Assembly (NCBI RefSeq): GCF_017832355.1 | Contig: NZ_JAFIBY010000001.1 | Coordinates: forward strand, 1,302,001 to 1,366,000 | Length of the DNA: 64,000 nucleotides | Direction: 5' to 3' | Origin: Serratia sp. PL17 | Lineage (GTDB): Bacteria; Pseudomonadota; Gammaproteobacteria; Enterobacterales; Enterobacteriaceae | Part shown: positions 36,814-46,712 of the stretch, in pieces | Numbering within the stretch: position 1 is the first letter of the stretch | Layout: each line of letters begins with the position of its first letter | Notes under the pieces: model-generated | What the model was told of the DNA's origin: nothing | The model's database searches: none | What the model saw: only the letters and a program-made list of their open reading frames with translations | Program-made: the position numbers and the translations under genes

Positions 36814-37607
36814 AGTCGTAACTCCCCACGCAGCACCCGTTGATAAAGACTGAGCAGGTTGCCGACAATTTCGTTCAGGCGCAGGTCGTCTTGCTGTTGC
36901 AGGTATGCGGTAACCCGTTGTTCGACTGGGAGCGCGCTGTCTGTCACCAGCAATTGCATAAAGTGGTCGGCGATTTGGCGTCCATAGCGGTAACCGGCCA
37001 TCCGCCGCGCCTCCCGATCCAGCAACACTCGCAGTGGTTGAGGCAGTTCAGGGTGCAGCAAGCGTGTCGCTTCCCCCTGAGTTTCATCATGCTGACGGCC
37101 TTTGATTTTCTGATCCAACAGACCGAGCGCCATGGCGAAACCGTAAATGGTTGCCGCGGGCGTTGGCGGGCAACCGGGGATATAAACGTCGACCGGTACG
37201 ATGCGGTCGGTGCCGCCCCATACGCAGTAGAGATCGTGGAAAATACCGCCGCTGTTACCACAGGCACCGTAAGAAATGCTGATTTTCGGATCGGGCGAGG
37301 CCTGCCAGGCGCGAATCGCAGGAATGCGCATGGCCCGCGTCACCGCGCCGGTAAACAGCAGAATGTCGGCATGGCGTGGTGAAGGAACCACTTTAATACC
37401 AAAGCGCTCAGCGTCGAATAGGGGTGAAATGGCAGCGAAAATCTCAATTTCACACCCATTGCAGCCGCCGCAATCCACCCGGTAAACGTAAGCTGAACGG
37501 CGGATATCCTTTAGCAAGGTGGATTTCAATTTGGCGATACTGTCGTCGAGAGTGATTGGCACTGGCAGGCCATTCTCATCGCGTGGACCAATCAGCGGCT
37601 GATTCAT
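36810..37607 (-). CDS. hycG: Hydrogenase-3 small subunit HycG
   Basis: 265 residues, of the NuoB/[NiFe] group 4 small-subunit family. The [4Fe-4S] ligands lie in [21 protein letters not shown] and PGCPPTPAA. It carries the proximal cluster that receives electrons for proton reduction at HycE. There is no twin-arginine signal, as expected for a cytoplasm-facing group 4 enzyme. The C-terminal ~90 residues extend beyond NuoB, as in HycG. It overlaps hycF and hycH by 4 bp each. Confidence 0.94.
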   Translation of the reverse strand: MNQPLIGPRDENGLPVPITLDDSIAKLKSTLLKDIRRSAYVYRVDCGGCNGCEIEIFAAISPLFDAERFGIKVVPSPRHADILLFTGAVTRAMRIPAIRAWQASPDPKISISYGACGNSGGIFHDLYCVWGGTDRIVPVDVYIPGCPPTPAATIYGFAMALGLLDQKIKGRQHDETQGEATRLLHPELPQPLRVLLDREARRMAGYRYGRQIADHFMQLLVTDSALPVEQRVTAYLQQQDDLRLNEIVGNLLSLYQRVLRGELRL

Positions 37608-38149
37608 GACATGACCTCCCGGGTCAAATGACGGCCAACGTCAATACGATCGGCCTGGGTCAGGTTTTGCTGTTGTTTGCAGGCCGGGCAGGTTTCAAAC
37701 TGCTGGCGACGGGCGGCTATTTCTGTACTGCTCACCCCAAGCAGCGCAATGGCATAATCAATCTCCTTTTGCGATGCATACGGCTTGCCGCATTGCCGAC
37801 AATGGCAGATAGCGAAGTCGGCGTGTTCGTACAAATCCTCTTTACGCCACACCGCCAATTCGAACTGCTGCGAAAGCCGGATAGCCGCGGTCGGACAGAC
37901 CTCTTCGCAGCGCGCACAGAAGATGCAACGCCCAAGAAACAGCTGCCAACGCACCGTGCCGCTGGTCAGATCGGTTGACATGGACAACGCATTAGACGGA
38001 CAGGCGTTAGCGCAAGCCCCGCAGGCAATGCATTGCTGCGGGGTGTATTCAGGTTTGCCGCGAAAGTTCGGGTCGATGGTCAACGGCTGGGCCGGGTAGG
38101 CAAGGGTAGCGGGACCGGTTTTCAGTACTTTTTTAATCAATTTCAGCAT
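37604..38149 (-). CDS. hycF: Formate hydrogenlyase ferredoxin HycF
   Basis: 181 residues, NuoI-like. Two [4Fe-4S] motifs are [12 protein letters not shown] and [13 protein letters not shown] further pair CRQCG...CPACKQQQ near the C-terminus looks like a zinc or structural ribbon, as in E. coli HycF. It links HycB to the hydrogenase module. It starts 12 bp after the hycE stop and overlaps hycG by 4 bp. Confidence 0.93.
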   Translation of the reverse strand: MLKLIKKVLKTGPATLAYPAQPLTIDPNFRGKPEYTPQQCIACGACANACPSNALSMSTDLTSGTVRWQLFLGRCIFCARCEEVCPTAAIRLSQQFELAVWRKEDLYEHADFAICHCRQCGKPYASQKEIDYAIALLGVSSTEIAARRQQFETCPACKQQQNLTQADRIDVGRHLTREVMS

Positions 38150-38161
38150 GATGGGCTCCGG

Positions 38162-39865
38162 TTAGAACGGTTTGTTTTTCCGTTCGATGCCATAACGCTC
38201 AATCTCTTTGTACGGCACGATGACGGACTGACGTTTACGCACGTCGACGATGGTCATGCGATCGGTACAGGAGTAGCAAGGATCCAGGCTACCGATGATC
38301 AGTGGGGCGTCAGAAACGGTATTGCCGCGCAGCATGTAACGTAGGGTGGGCCAATTGGCATAGGTCGCGGCACGGCAGCGCCAGCGGAATAATTTTTGGT
38401 TATCGCCGGTCATGCTCCAGTGGATGTCATCGCCACGCGGCGCTTCGGCAAAGCCCAGGGCAAAGCGGTGGGGGACATAGGTGAACCCGTCCACCGCCAA
38501 GGGGCCGGTTGGTAGGTTTTGCAGACCAAACTCGATGATGCCAAGCGAGTTGAAGACCTCGTGAATGCGTACCTTGAGCCGTGAATAGACATCACAGCCG
38601 TCCTCCACGCACAATTCCACCGGCAGTTTGGCATAGCCGGCAAAGGGATGATCGAGGCGAGTATCGCGACGGTGACCGCTGCCACGGATCATCGGGCCTA
38701 CGTTGCTGTAGTCACGAGCGACCTGAGGATCAAGACGGCCAACGCCTCGGCTACGTTGTTCAGTATTTGGCGTACTGAGCAAGATATCGACCAAATCCAC
38801 CAATTCACTGCGCATTTGCGCCGCCAGCCGTAAGGTTTGCAACATGTCGTCTTTTAAAATATCGCGACGGATGCCGCCAATCAGGTTCAAGCCGTAGGTT
38901 TTACGCGCACCGGTCAGGATCTCGGCCATTTTCATTGACTGTTCGCGTACCCGGAAGAACTGCATAAAACCAGAGTCAAAACCGACAAAGTGGCAGGCCA
39001 GCCCCAAATTCAGAAGATGGCTGTGCAAGCGCTCCACCTCCAGCAGGATCGACCGGATCATCTGGGCGCGTTCCGGTACCTGAATACCCATCGCGTTCTC
39101 TACCGAACTGGTGTATGCCACGCTGTGGGTAAAACCGCAAATGCCGCACACCCGGTCTGACAGGAAAGTCACTTCGTTGTAACCCATGCGGGTTTCGGCC
39201 AATTTCTCCATCCCACGGTGTACGTAGAACAGACGGTAATCGGCATCGATGATGTCTTCACCGTCGACGAACAGCCGAAAATGGCCGGGTTCATCCGAGG
39301 TGATATGCAAAGGGCCGATCGGCACCACGTTGGCTTTGGCACCTGCCAGGCTCTCAAACGGGTAGGTTTCCACGTCGGTGGTGGGCGCGGGGCGCTGGCG
39401 ATAGTCCATGGCGTCTTTGCGCAGAGGGTAGAGATCGTCCGGCCAGTCGTCCGGCAGGACCAGTCTGCGCTCATCCGGCAGGCCTATTGGGCGCAGGCCG
39501 TACATGTCGCGCACTTCGCGCTCTCCCCAGACCGCCGCAGGAACCCGTGGTGTCACAGAAGGGAACTCCAGTGTCTGGGCGTCTACCTCGGCACGTACCG
39601 TGATCCAGCATGGGGTGTCTTTTTCCATCGACAGCACGTAATACAACGCGTAATTACCGCACAGCGTACGTTCGTCGTTGCCAAACAGCACTGACAACCA
39701 GCCGCCTTGCTGGTAGTACAGCCATTCCACCACGTCCGGCAGTGCGTTGAGTTTCACGGTGACCGTCAACTGATCGGCCGTTTGCCACTCGGCAGCCAGC
39801 ATGGCAGCAGGGAAATGTTGCTGCAATGCCGCCAGGTAGTGTTGGCCTTGATGTTCGTTAGTCAT
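38162..39865 (-). CDS. hycE: Hydrogenase-3 large subunit HycE (precursor)
   Basis: 567 residues from ATG 39865 (GAGG upstream); an earlier ATG at 39880 is less likely because E. coli HycE also begins about here (GQHYLAAL). The first ~170 residues are NuoC-like and the rest NuoD-like. Ni-Fe ligands are RVCGICGFTHS (N-terminal) and DPCYSC (C-terminal). The tail of about 32 residues after TDR is removed by HycI. It is the catalytic subunit that makes H2. All four Ni-ligand cysteines are present, so the enzyme should be active. Confidence 0.95.
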   Translation of the reverse strand: MTNEHQGQHYLAALQQHFPAAMLAAEWQTADQLTVTVKLNALPDVVEWLYYQQGGWLSVLFGNDERTLCGNYALYYVLSMEKDTPCWITVRAEVDAQTLEFPSVTPRVPAAVWGEREVRDMYGLRPIGLPDERRLVLPDDWPDDLYPLRKDAMDYRQRPAPTTDVETYPFESLAGAKANVVPIGPLHITSDEPGHFRLFVDGEDIIDADYRLFYVHRGMEKLAETRMGYNEVTFLSDRVCGICGFTHSVAYTSSVENAMGIQVPERAQMIRSILLEVERLHSHLLNLGLACHFVGFDSGFMQFFRVREQSMKMAEILTGARKTYGLNLIGGIRRDILKDDMLQTLRLAAQMRSELVDLVDILLSTPNTEQRSRGVGRLDPQVARDYSNVGPMIRGSGHRRDTRLDHPFAGYAKLPVELCVEDGCDVYSRLKVRIHEVFNSLGIIEFGLQNLPTGPLAVDGFTYVPHRFALGFAEAPRGDDIHWSMTGDNQKLFRWRCRAATYANWPTLRYMLRGNTVSDAPLIIGSLDPCYSCTDRMTIVDVRKRQSVIVPYKEIERYGIERKNKPF

Positions 39866-39887
39866 TATTGCCTCTGTCATGATTCAT

Positions 39888-40823
39888 TCAGTTGACGACC
39901 AGCCAGGAAACCAGCGCCAGAAATGCCAGTCCAAAACCCGTCCAGGTGGTATAAGCGGTTTTCAAGAAACGCAAACGCGCCACGCTGTTTTCCATAACCG
40001 CAATCAGTGCCACAGCACACAGCAACTTGAGCAGCGCCAGTACCAGCCCCATCAACAGTTGCGAAGCGGTGAGTTCCGCTGCTTGTCCCCAGGGGAGGAA
40101 AACACCAAGGAACAGCTGTAGCACCACCAGTTGTTTAAGGCTGATGCCCCATTTCACAATGCCGAGTTCAACACCGGAATATTCCGTCAGCGGGCCTTCC
40201 TGCAGCTCTTGTTCCGCTTCAGCCATATCGAACGGCAATTTTCCCATTTCAATGTAGGTCGCGAATGCACAGGCCAAGCCGGCCAACAGCAGGGGTAGCC
40301 CGGCGTGATGCGGCAAAGCCAACATGCTCTGCGCTATCGCGCTAAGTTGGGTGGAGCCCCCAACCAATGCCGCTACCCATAAACCGAGCAACAAAATGGG
40401 TTCAACCAAAATGCCTAACACGGCTTCCCGGCTGGCACCGATGGCAGTAAAGGTGCTGCCGGTATCCAGCCCGGCAATGGCAAACACAAAGCGCACCGCG
40501 GCAAACAGATAGATCAGCGTGATCACGTCGCCAATAGCGGGCAACGGTGATGTCGTGGTCAGCATTGGCAGCGCACAGGAGATGGCCAGCAAGGTGCCGG
40601 TCAGCAAATACGGCATGGCATGAAAGGCCAGGCCGGACGCTGCCGGTGCTATGCTCTGGCGCTTGAGTAATTTGGCGATGTCCCGGTATTCCTGTAAGAC
40701 ACCGGGACCGCAACGGCTATGGATACGCGCACGCAGTACTCGACTGATTCCGGCAAACAGCGGGGAAATAGCCAGTAACAGCAGCGCTTGCACCAGACCA
40801 AGTAACAGGCTGGGATAAGTCAT
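39888..40823 (-). CDS. hycD: Formate hydrogenlyase membrane subunit HycD
   Basis: 311 residues, NuoH-like, with about eight transmembrane segments. It has the conserved loop GPGVLQEYRDIAKLL and the EGPLTEYSG/AEAEQEL block. It anchors the soluble arm to the membrane. CCTGAGGAGATGAA precedes the ATG. It lies between hycC and hycE with short gaps. Confidence 0.94.
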   Translation of the reverse strand: MTYPSLLLGLVQALLLLAISPLFAGISRVLRARIHSRCGPGVLQEYRDIAKLLKRQSIAPAASGLAFHAMPYLLTGTLLAISCALPMLTTTSPLPAIGDVITLIYLFAAVRFVFAIAGLDTGSTFTAIGASREAVLGILVEPILLLGLWVAALVGGSTQLSAIAQSMLALPHHAGLPLLLAGLACAFATYIEMGKLPFDMAEAEQELQEGPLTEYSGVELGIVKWGISLKQLVVLQLFLGVFLPWGQAAELTASQLLMGLVLALLKLLCAVALIAVMENSVARLRFLKTAYTTWTGFGLAFLALVSWLVVN

Positions 40824-40832
40824 TTCATCTCC

Positions 40833-42701
40833 TCAGGCAAAAACCACGACCAACAGCGTCGCAAGCTCCACTGCGGCCAGGCCACGGCAGAAGGTAACGA
40901 ATTTGTTACGGTGTAACTGATCGCTTATCGTTTTCGGCACCCAGCGGCGCAGTTGATAGAGCGGAGCAAACATCACCCGCAGCGGTTGAGCAAATCCGGT
41001 GGCCGTGATCACCATGGCATCCTCATGCCCATAACCACAGGCCCAGGCTTGACCCTGTGTGCGACGAGGCTGGCGACGAGTCTGGTAACGTGCCGCAATC
41101 AGCAACGGCAACAACGGCATTGCCAGCAATAAAATGGCGATCAGCGGAGTGGAAACCAGCGTCTCTGTTACGGAGACGCTGTGTTCTGGCATAGTGCCAA
41201 TCAAGCGGGTAAACAGCGGGACAATCCAGAGTGCCCCCAGGCCGCATAGCAAACACAGTAATGCAGGCACGACATGGCTTAGCGTCAGCCACACGTTGGC
41301 CTGAACAGCATTCGCGGCAGCGTCGCTGCGCGGAGCTCCCAGGCAAGCCACACCAAACACCTTGCTGACGCACATCACCGCAAGTGCGCCGGTGAGGGCT
41401 AACGCCACCGCCAGCAGCGGACCCACCAGATGCCCGATAAAGCCCGGTGCGGCGCTGAAACGGAAAAGCCCTTGGTAGATCAACCATTCACTGGCGAAAC
41501 CGTTCAGGGGTGGCAACGCCACCATCGACACCAAACCAATCAAGAGAGAAACGGCGGTCCAGGGCATCAGCCGGGCTAAGCCCCCCATTTTTTCCATGTC
41601 TTTCAGGCCGGTTTGTTGCTCAATAGCGCCTGCAGCCAGTAACAATGCACTTTTGAACAGGCTGTGATTGAGCAAGTGGTACAAGCCCCCCACCAAAGCA
41701 AACGCCGTCAACAGAGGCTGTTGCAGTGCCATGCCGACCATAGCGCCACCAATCCCCAGCAGAATGATGCCGATGTTCTCGAGCGTGTGATAAGCCAATA
41801 AGCGACGCAAATCGTGTTCCATCAACGCATACAGCCCGCCAAAAAACGCGGTCCCGGCAGCAAGCAGCAACACCAGCAAGCCCCACCACAGTGGCGGAGT
41901 GCCCAGCAGATCCAACCCGACTTTCAAAATACCCAGCAAACCGACTTTCATCAGCGCGCAGGAAAACAACGTGGCGGCAGAGGCAGGCGAGCTGCTATGG
42001 GATTGAGGTACCCAGGCATGTAACGGCATCACTCCGGCAAAGATGCCAAACCCGGCAAGTGCCAACAGGAACACGCCATTACGCAGTGCGTCTGGCAATG
42101 GCGTAGCGCGAATTACGCTAAATACCGAACTGTGGCTATGGGCATAAATCAGGGTGAACGCGATAACCAATAGCAGCGAGCCTAATCGCATCAGTAAGAA
42201 CTGGTTATGCCCGGCACGCAGGCTTTTGGCTCCCGGGGAATGGGCAACCAGAAAGTAGCCGCACAACGCCGCCAGCTCCAACAGTAAAAGCAGCGCAATG
42301 GCATTATCGGCCATCACTGCGGCGCTTAATGCAGCCAACATCAGATTGGTCAGCCCGCCAATTCGTCCACGCGCGCGCGGGTTTAACCTGTGTATGTACC
42401 CCGCGTGATATAGCGCGGTAAAGACACCGCTAAGGGCAATCACCAGCAGTAGCAGTGCGTTAGGGCCACTGATTTCCACGGCATAATGCAGCCAGGGTAA
42501 TCGGGCGCTGCGCAGTGGCGTAAACAACATGGATAAGGCCGCCAACAATGCGGCGAGAGCGCACAACAAAGTGCCGCCACTGAGCGGCCTGCTAGCCGAT
42601 GCCCAGGGCGAGGTTAGCCAGCTCAACAACGCACAAAGCACGTATCCCCCGAATGCCAATGTCAGTAGCAACAATGGATCGGGCGCAATGGTATACATCA
42701 T
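40833..42701 (-). CDS. hycC: Formate hydrogenlyase membrane subunit HycC
   Basis: About 622 residues (E. coli 608), antiporter-like (NuoL/M/N family) with many transmembrane segments. A conserved core reads FGIFAGVMPLHAWVPQSHSSSPA and LLAYHTLENIGIILLGIG. AAGGAG lies 8 bases before ATG 42701, and that ATG overlaps the hycB stop (TGATG); the frame can also be read from TTG 42704. It may couple H2 production to ion movement, a point still debated for FHL-1. A single antiporter-like subunit is present, so this is a Hyc-type rather than Hyf-type complex. Confidence 0.94.
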   Translation of the reverse strand: MMYTIAPDPLLLLTLAFGGYVLCALLSWLTSPWASASRPLSGGTLLCALAALLAALSMLFTPLRSARLPWLHYAVEISGPNALLLLVIALSGVFTALYHAGYIHRLNPRARGRIGGLTNLMLAALSAAVMADNAIALLLLLELAALCGYFLVAHSPGAKSLRAGHNQFLLMRLGSLLLVIAFTLIYAHSHSSVFSVIRATPLPDALRNGVFLLALAGFGIFAGVMPLHAWVPQSHSSSPASAATLFSCALMKVGLLGILKVGLDLLGTPPLWWGLLVLLLAAGTAFFGGLYALMEHDLRRLLAYHTLENIGIILLGIGGAMVGMALQQPLLTAFALVGGLYHLLNHSLFKSALLLAAGAIEQQTGLKDMEKMGGLARLMPWTAVSLLIGLVSMVALPPLNGFASEWLIYQGLFRFSAAPGFIGHLVGPLLAVALALTGALAVMCVSKVFGVACLGAPRSDAAANAVQANVWLTLSHVVPALLCLLCGLGALWIVPLFTRLIGTMPEHSVSVTETLVSTPLIAILLLAMPLLPLLIAARYQTRRQPRRTQGQAWACGYGHEDAMVITATGFAQPLRVMFAPLYQLRRWVPKTISDQLHRNKFVTFCRGLAAVELATLLVVVFA

Positions 42702-43315
42702 CAATTCGGCTCCTTGCGGAAGTCAGGGGCAGCAACGAACGGCAACTCGGCGCTGAGTGCCTGCATGGCGTTACGTCTTTTTTGTTCGCTCGCGAGTCGC
42801 ACGTCACGGTCAGTCACCAAGCGGATGGCCTGAGTGGGGCAAGTGCGGATACACGCGGGGCCATCTGCGCTGAAATTGCAGAGATCGCACTTCACCGCCA
42901 CAGCCCGGACGCCGGGCAGGCAGTCAAGAAAAGCACTAATGGGGCGTGGCGCTGTGGCAGCGGGTAGCGCAAGCGGCGTATTGCAATCTGCAGGTATCGC
43001 CAGCGGGGTACTACCACCAAAACCAATAGCCCCGAATGGGCAGGCAATGCCGCAAAGCTTGCAACTGATACACAGGCTTTCGTTCAGTGAGATGGCGTCA
43101 TCCTGATGGCGAATCGCGTTGACTGGGCAGACTTGTGCACAGGGCGCATCTTCGCATTGATGACACATCACGGGGGCCGAATCGCGGGCACTGCGTATTA
43201 CCTGCAAGCGGGGTAATGCCTGCAAGCCGTATTGCCGGTGTTCCGCAGAGCAACTTGCCATACAGGTATTGCAGCCAATACACAATTTAGGGTCCGCAAT
43301 AATAAAGCGGTTCAT
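42701..43315 (-). CDS. hycB: Formate hydrogenlyase ferredoxin HycB
   Basis: 204 residues (E. coli 203) with four [4Fe-4S] motifs: CIGCNTCMASC, CHQCEDAPCAQVCP, CISCKLCGIACP and CDLC...PACIRTCP. It accepts electrons from FdhF. AAGGAGTGTGC precedes ATG 43315; the longer frame to 43336 is rejected. The 87-bp gap to hycA holds a candidate FhlA box, as the hycA-hycB gap does in E. coli. Confidence 0.94.
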   Translation of the reverse strand: MNRFIIADPKLCIGCNTCMASCSAEHRQYGLQALPRLQVIRSARDSAPVMCHQCEDAPCAQVCPVNAIRHQDDAISLNESLCISCKLCGIACPFGAIGFGGSTPLAIPADCNTPLALPAATAPRPISAFLDCLPGVRAVAVKCDLCNFSADGPACIRTCPTQAIRLVTDRDVRLASEQKRRNAMQALSAELPFVAAPDFRKEPN

Positions 43316-43338
43316 GCACACTCCTTGCTTCGTCATTT

Positions 43339-43353
43339 ATGACGACATCGTCA
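43339..43353. promoter_or_regulatory. Candidate FhlA box in the hycA-hycB gap
   Basis: ATGACGACATCGTCA is a near-perfect palindrome (TGACGA-CA-TCGTCA). A related half-site ATGACGTTTCGACA is at 43361-43374. An FhlA site in this same gap is known in E. coli, where the box is CATTTCGTACGAAATG; the sequence here differs, so FhlA binding is inferred. Confidence 0.55.
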
Positions 43354-43402
43354 GTAAAAAATGACGTTTCGACAGTTTTCCGTCAGTGATTAACGCCGAC
43401 AG

Positions 43403-43870
43403 TCAGACGGGTAAGGTTATTTTCTTCAGTGCGTCATGAATGGCACATCCATCATGAAGGGAGTCGAACAGGCATTGATAAATAATGGCGATCTTATCCA
43501 GATAATGTTCAAAAACTGCCTGTGTATCACGATTGTTTATTATTTCGTCGACATTGCCGTTTTCATCCAGGGTAGCATGTGCAAAAGCGGCAAAATTCTC
43601 CGGTTCATGCGCCGTCGCCAAATTAATGCGGTAGCAAATGTCTCGGCTGTAAAATCCCTCACTTAATTGAATACTAACGGTAAAGTGGTTGAACAAGACA
43701 AAGCGTAGGTCGTCCTCCTTTCCGTAGGTAAACTGATGATTAATCTTCTTTTTAGTGGTGGTGACCGCTTTAATTAATGTGCTGTGATAGGTTTGCCATT
43801 GCGCCATCAGGCGGTTGCTTTTGCTGGCGATATAATCGGCCTGGCTGGTTACTTCACTGATTGTACTCAT
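43403..43870 (-). CDS. hycA: Formate hydrogenlyase regulator HycA
   Basis: 155 residues from ATG 43870 (GAGG just upstream); a GTG at 43879 is in frame. It matches HycA in position (first gene of hyc), length (E. coli 153) and general character: soluble, rich in aromatic and charged residues (INHQFTYGKEDDLRFVLFNHF in outline). HycA antagonises FhlA by an unsettled mechanism. It is transcribed from the sigma-54 site at 43928. Confidence 0.88.
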   Translation of the reverse strand: MSTISEVTSQADYIASKSNRLMAQWQTYHSTLIKAVTTTKKKINHQFTYGKEDDLRFVLFNHFTVSIQLSEGFYSRDICYRINLATAHEPENFAAFAHATLDENGNVDEIINNRDTQAVFEHYLDKIAIIYQCLFDSLHDGCAIHDALKKITLPV

Positions 43871-43927
43871 TGTCCTCACTCAACATTAATGGTCATTGTC
43901 GAAACAGCTCTGGGTCAACGAGTTAAA

Positions 43928-43942
43928 GCATAAAGTGTGCCA
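43928..43942 (-). promoter_or_regulatory. Sigma-54 promoter of hycABCDEFGHI
   Basis: On the minus strand: TGGCACA-CTTT-ATGC, with the consensus GG and GC at 12-bp spacing, about 60 bp upstream of hycA. Confidence 0.88.
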
Positions 43943-44073
43943 AAGCTTCGATTCATTCATTTATCCCTTTAACTTCAACCTGTAGCGTTAAATTAAATAC
44001 CCGGTCTTTCAGAGGAGGGTTTATGTAATTGCTGCCGATGACATGACGATCGACAAATATGTCAATTTCGGTT

Positions 44074-44088
44074 TGGCATCATATTTGC
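44074..44088 (+). promoter_or_regulatory. Sigma-54 promoter of hypABCDE-fhlA
   Basis: TGGCATC-ATAT-TTGC with exact -24/-12 spacing, 46 bp before hypA. ATGACGATCGACA at 44043-44055 resembles the FhlA boxes but is very close to -24, so it may serve the divergent hyc promoter instead. Confidence 0.85.
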
Positions 44089-44133
44089 AATGTTATTACT
44101 ACGACGCGTTTTATCACCCTTGGCGGAGACCGG

Positions 44134-44478
44134 ATGCACGAAATAACCTTGTGCCAACATGCGATGGAAATAATGCAGCAACAGGCTCGCCAGCATCATG
44201 CTCAACGCATTACTGCGGTGTGGTTCGAAATTGGCGCATTTTCTTGCGTGGAAGCGGAGTCTTTGCGCTTCTGTTTCGACATGGTGTGTCGAGACACCTT
44301 GGCTGAAGGCTGCGAGTTGCATCTGATAGAGCAACGTGCGCAGTCCTGGTGTCATGACTGCCAGCGTGATGTCCAGTTGCTGATGCCACAGGTCTTGGTC
44401 TGCCCGCACTGTGCCGGGCGAAACCTGCGTGTGGCGGCCGATGATGGCTTACACATAAAACGCCTGGAAATTGAATAG
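44134..44478 (+). CDS. hypA: Hydrogenase nickel-insertion protein HypA
   Basis: 114 residues from ATG 44134 (GGAGACCGG upstream); the longer frame to 44059 overlaps the promoter and is rejected. MHEITLC gives the N-terminal nickel-binding His2. WCHDC and CPHC form the zinc site. It delivers nickel to the HycE precursor together with HypB. First gene of hypABCDE-fhlA. Confidence 0.94.
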   Translation: MHEITLCQHAMEIMQQQARQHHAQRITAVWFEIGAFSCVEAESLRFCFDMVCRDTLAEGCELHLIEQRAQSWCHDCQRDVQLLMPQVLVCPHCAGRNLRVAADDGLHIKRLEIE

Positions 44479-44519
44479 ACAACATGCCCAAAGAAGATAA
44501 AGGGTCTAGGAGGACGAAC

Positions 44520-45314
44520 ATGTGCAGTACCTGCGGTTGTGCCCACGGTGAACTGACGATTGAAGGGGAAGTAAAAGTCCCATTCCGTCCGCAACGGAAT
44601 AGGCAAGGCGATTTGCATTACGGCTTGGGGCTGGCAGGCACCCATGCGCCGGGCATCAGCCAGCGCCGCATGCTGGAAATCGAAACCCGGGTGTTGGATA
44701 AAAACGATCGCCTGGCAGAGCGTAATCGTCAGTATTTCACCGAACAACATATCCTGGCGTTGAATCTGGTTTCCAGCCCCGGATCAGGCAAAACCACACT
44801 GCTGACAGAAACGTTGTTGCGGCTACGTGGCCATCATACTTGCGCGGTGGTGGAGGGAGACCAGCAAACGACCAACGATGCTGAACGCATTCGCGCGACC
44901 GGCGTCCCGGCAATTCAGGTCAATACCGGCAAAGGCTGTCATCTGGACGCACAAATGGTGCATGAGGCCACCCAGCGTTTAGGGTTGAAACCCGGCAGCC
45001 TGCTGTTTATCGAAAACGTCGGTAACCTGGTTTGTCCGGCCAGTTTTGATCTAGGTGAACGCCATAAGGTGGCAGTGCTCTCGGTCACCGAAGGGGAAGA
45101 CAAGCCCCTCAAGTACCCGCATATGTTTGCTGCCGCACGTTTGATGATCGTGAACAAAATCGATCTGCTGCCGTATTTGAAATTCGATTTGGCGGCCTGT
45201 ATCGACAATGCCCGTCAGGTCAATCCCGCCATTGAGGTGATAACCCTGTCGGCAACCCACGGTGAAGGGATGGAACACTGGCTGGCTTGGCTGGAGAAAG
45301 AGTTATGTGTATAG
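44520..45314 (+). CDS. hypB: Hydrogenase nickel GTPase HypB
   Basis: 264 residues from ATG 44520, preceded by AGGAGGACGAAC. The N-terminal high-affinity nickel motif is MCSTCGC. The GTPase core has [11 protein letters not shown] (P-loop), [11 protein letters not shown] and [10 protein letters not shown]. The invariant [16 protein letters not shown] holds the metal site between the subunits. It is about 26 residues shorter than E. coli HypB because the linker after the CxxCGC motif is reduced, with no His-rich stretch. It acts with HypA. Confidence 0.94.
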   Translation: MCSTCGCAHGELTIEGEVKVPFRPQRNRQGDLHYGLGLAGTHAPGISQRRMLEIETRVLDKNDRLAERNRQYFTEQHILALNLVSSPGSGKTTLLTETLLRLRGHHTCAVVEGDQQTTNDAERIRATGVPAIQVNTGKGCHLDAQMVHEATQRLGLKPGSLLFIENVGNLVCPASFDLGERHKVAVLSVTEGEDKPLKYPHMFAAARLMIVNKIDLLPYLKFDLAACIDNARQVNPAIEVITLSATHGEGMEHWLAWLEKELCV

Positions 45315-45598
45315 GCATTCCCGGGCAAATCGTGGCGTTGGATGAAAACCAGCCCCAACATGCCTGGGCCGACGTCTGCGGTGTGCAGCGTGAAGTGAAT
45401 ATTGCGTTGGTACGTAAAGATGATGAACCCAGAGAAGCGATGATCGGCTGCTGGGTATTGATCCACGTAGGGTTCGCGATGAGCCGACTTGATCGGCACG
45501 AAGCCGAAGAGATGTTGGCGGCGCTGCACGCGATGGGCGAAGTAGAAGAGGATGTGGCGCTGTTTTTAGCGGGGGAAGACCATCATGCATTACGTTGA
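45305..45598 (+). CDS. hypC: Hydrogenase maturation chaperone HypC
   Basis: 97 residues (E. coli 90) from ATG 45305 inside the hypB end. [12 protein letters not shown] gives the essential Cys2. It forms a scaffold with HypD for Fe(CN)2CO assembly and escorts the HycE precursor. It overlaps hypB by 10 bp and hypD by 14 bp. Confidence 0.94.
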   Translation: MCIGIPGQIVALDENQPQHAWADVCGVQREVNIALVRKDDEPREAMIGCWVLIHVGFAMSRLDRHEAEEMLAALHAMGEVEEDVALFLAGEDHHALR

Positions 45599-46712
45599 CG
45601 AATTCCGCGATCCGCACCGGGTAAAATCGCTGCTTCAGCATATCAGGCACCGCGCTGCCCAGTTGCCCTTTACCATGGAGCGACCGCTGCAAATCATGGA
45701 AGTGTGTGGGGGACATACTCATGCCATTTTCCGTTTTGGCCTGGATAAGTTGCTACCGCCCAACATTGAGTTTATCCACGGCCCGGGTTGCCCGGTGTGC
45801 GTGTTGCCGATGGGGCGCATAGACGCCTGCTGTGAAATCGCCGAACACCCGGAGGTCATCTTTTGCACCTTCGGCGATGCGCTACGGGTACCGGGCAAAC
45901 AGGGGTCATTGTTGCAGGCCCGTGAACGCGGGGCCGATGTACGGGTGGTTTACTCCCCATTGGATGCACTGGCACTGGCAAGACAAAACGCACACCGGCA
46001 GGTGGTGTTCTTTGCCCTTGGTTTTGAAACCACCATGCCGGTTACGGCGATAACCCTGCAGCAGGCCCGACAGGAAGGTCAACGCAACTTTAGCGTATTT
46101 TGCCAGCACATCAGCCTGATCCCGACGCTACGCAGCCTGTTGCAACAGCCAGATGTGCGTATCGACGGTTTTCTGGCACCCGGCCATGTCAGCATGGTGA
46201 TCGGTACCGAACCTTACGGTTTTATCAGCCAGCAGTACCGCAAACCATTGGTCGTGGCCGGTTTTGAACCGCTGGATATCTTGCAGGGAGTAATGATGCT
46301 GGTTGAGCAATTCCTTCAACAGCAGAGCCGGACCGAAAATCAATACCGACGCGTGGTGCCTGAGCAAGGAAACCCGCTGGCTCAGCAAGCTATGAGTGAA
46401 GTGTTTGTGCTGGGTGGTGGGAGTGAATGGCGAGGCCTTGGCACCATTGCCAATTCCGGCATTGCCTTAACCCCCGTCTATAGCGCCTTTGATGCAGAGC
46501 GCCGTTTTCAACCGCAATATCGGCAGGTGGCAGATGATCCTCATGCCCGCTGTGGGGATGTGCTCACCGGGCGTTGCAAACCGCGTGATTGCCCCATGTT
46601 TGGCCGCGGCTGTACACCACAAAATGCTTTTGGTGCTCTGATGGTGTCTTCGGAAGGTGCCTGCGCCGCTTGGTATCAATACCGCCGTGAAACAGAGGAG
46701 ACTCCGGCATGA
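45585..46712 (+). CDS. hypD: Fe(CN)2CO assembly protein HypD
   Basis: 375 residues (E. coli 373). It has MEVCGGHTHAIFRFGLDKLLP in outline, HGPGCPVCVLP, FALGFETT and a C-terminal cysteine cluster (CGDVLTGRCKPRDCPMFGRGC) that binds a [4Fe-4S] centre. It overlaps hypC by 14 bp and hypE by 4 bp. Confidence 0.95.
   Translation: MHYVDEFRDPHRVKSLLQHIRHRAAQLPFTMERPLQIMEVCGGHTHAIFRFGLDKLLPPNIEFIHGPGCPVCVLPMGRIDACCEIAEHPEVIFCTFGDALRVPGKQGSLLQARERGADVRVVYSPLDALALARQNAHRQVVFFALGFETTMPVTAITLQQARQEGQRNFSVFCQHISLIPTLRSLLQQPDVRIDGFLAPGHVSMVIGTEPYGFISQQYRKPLVVAGFEPLDILQGVMMLVEQFLQQQSRTENQYRRVVPEQGNPLAQQAMSEVFVLGGGSEWRGLGTIANSGIALTPVYSAFDAERRFQPQYRQVADDPHARCGDVLTGRCKPRDCPMFGRGCTPQNAFGALMVSSEGACAAWYQYRRETEETPA

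Noticed and set aside
35955-36815. 286-codon plus-strand frame over hycI and hycH
   Set aside because: It is the mirror of two well-supported hyc genes and has no family features.
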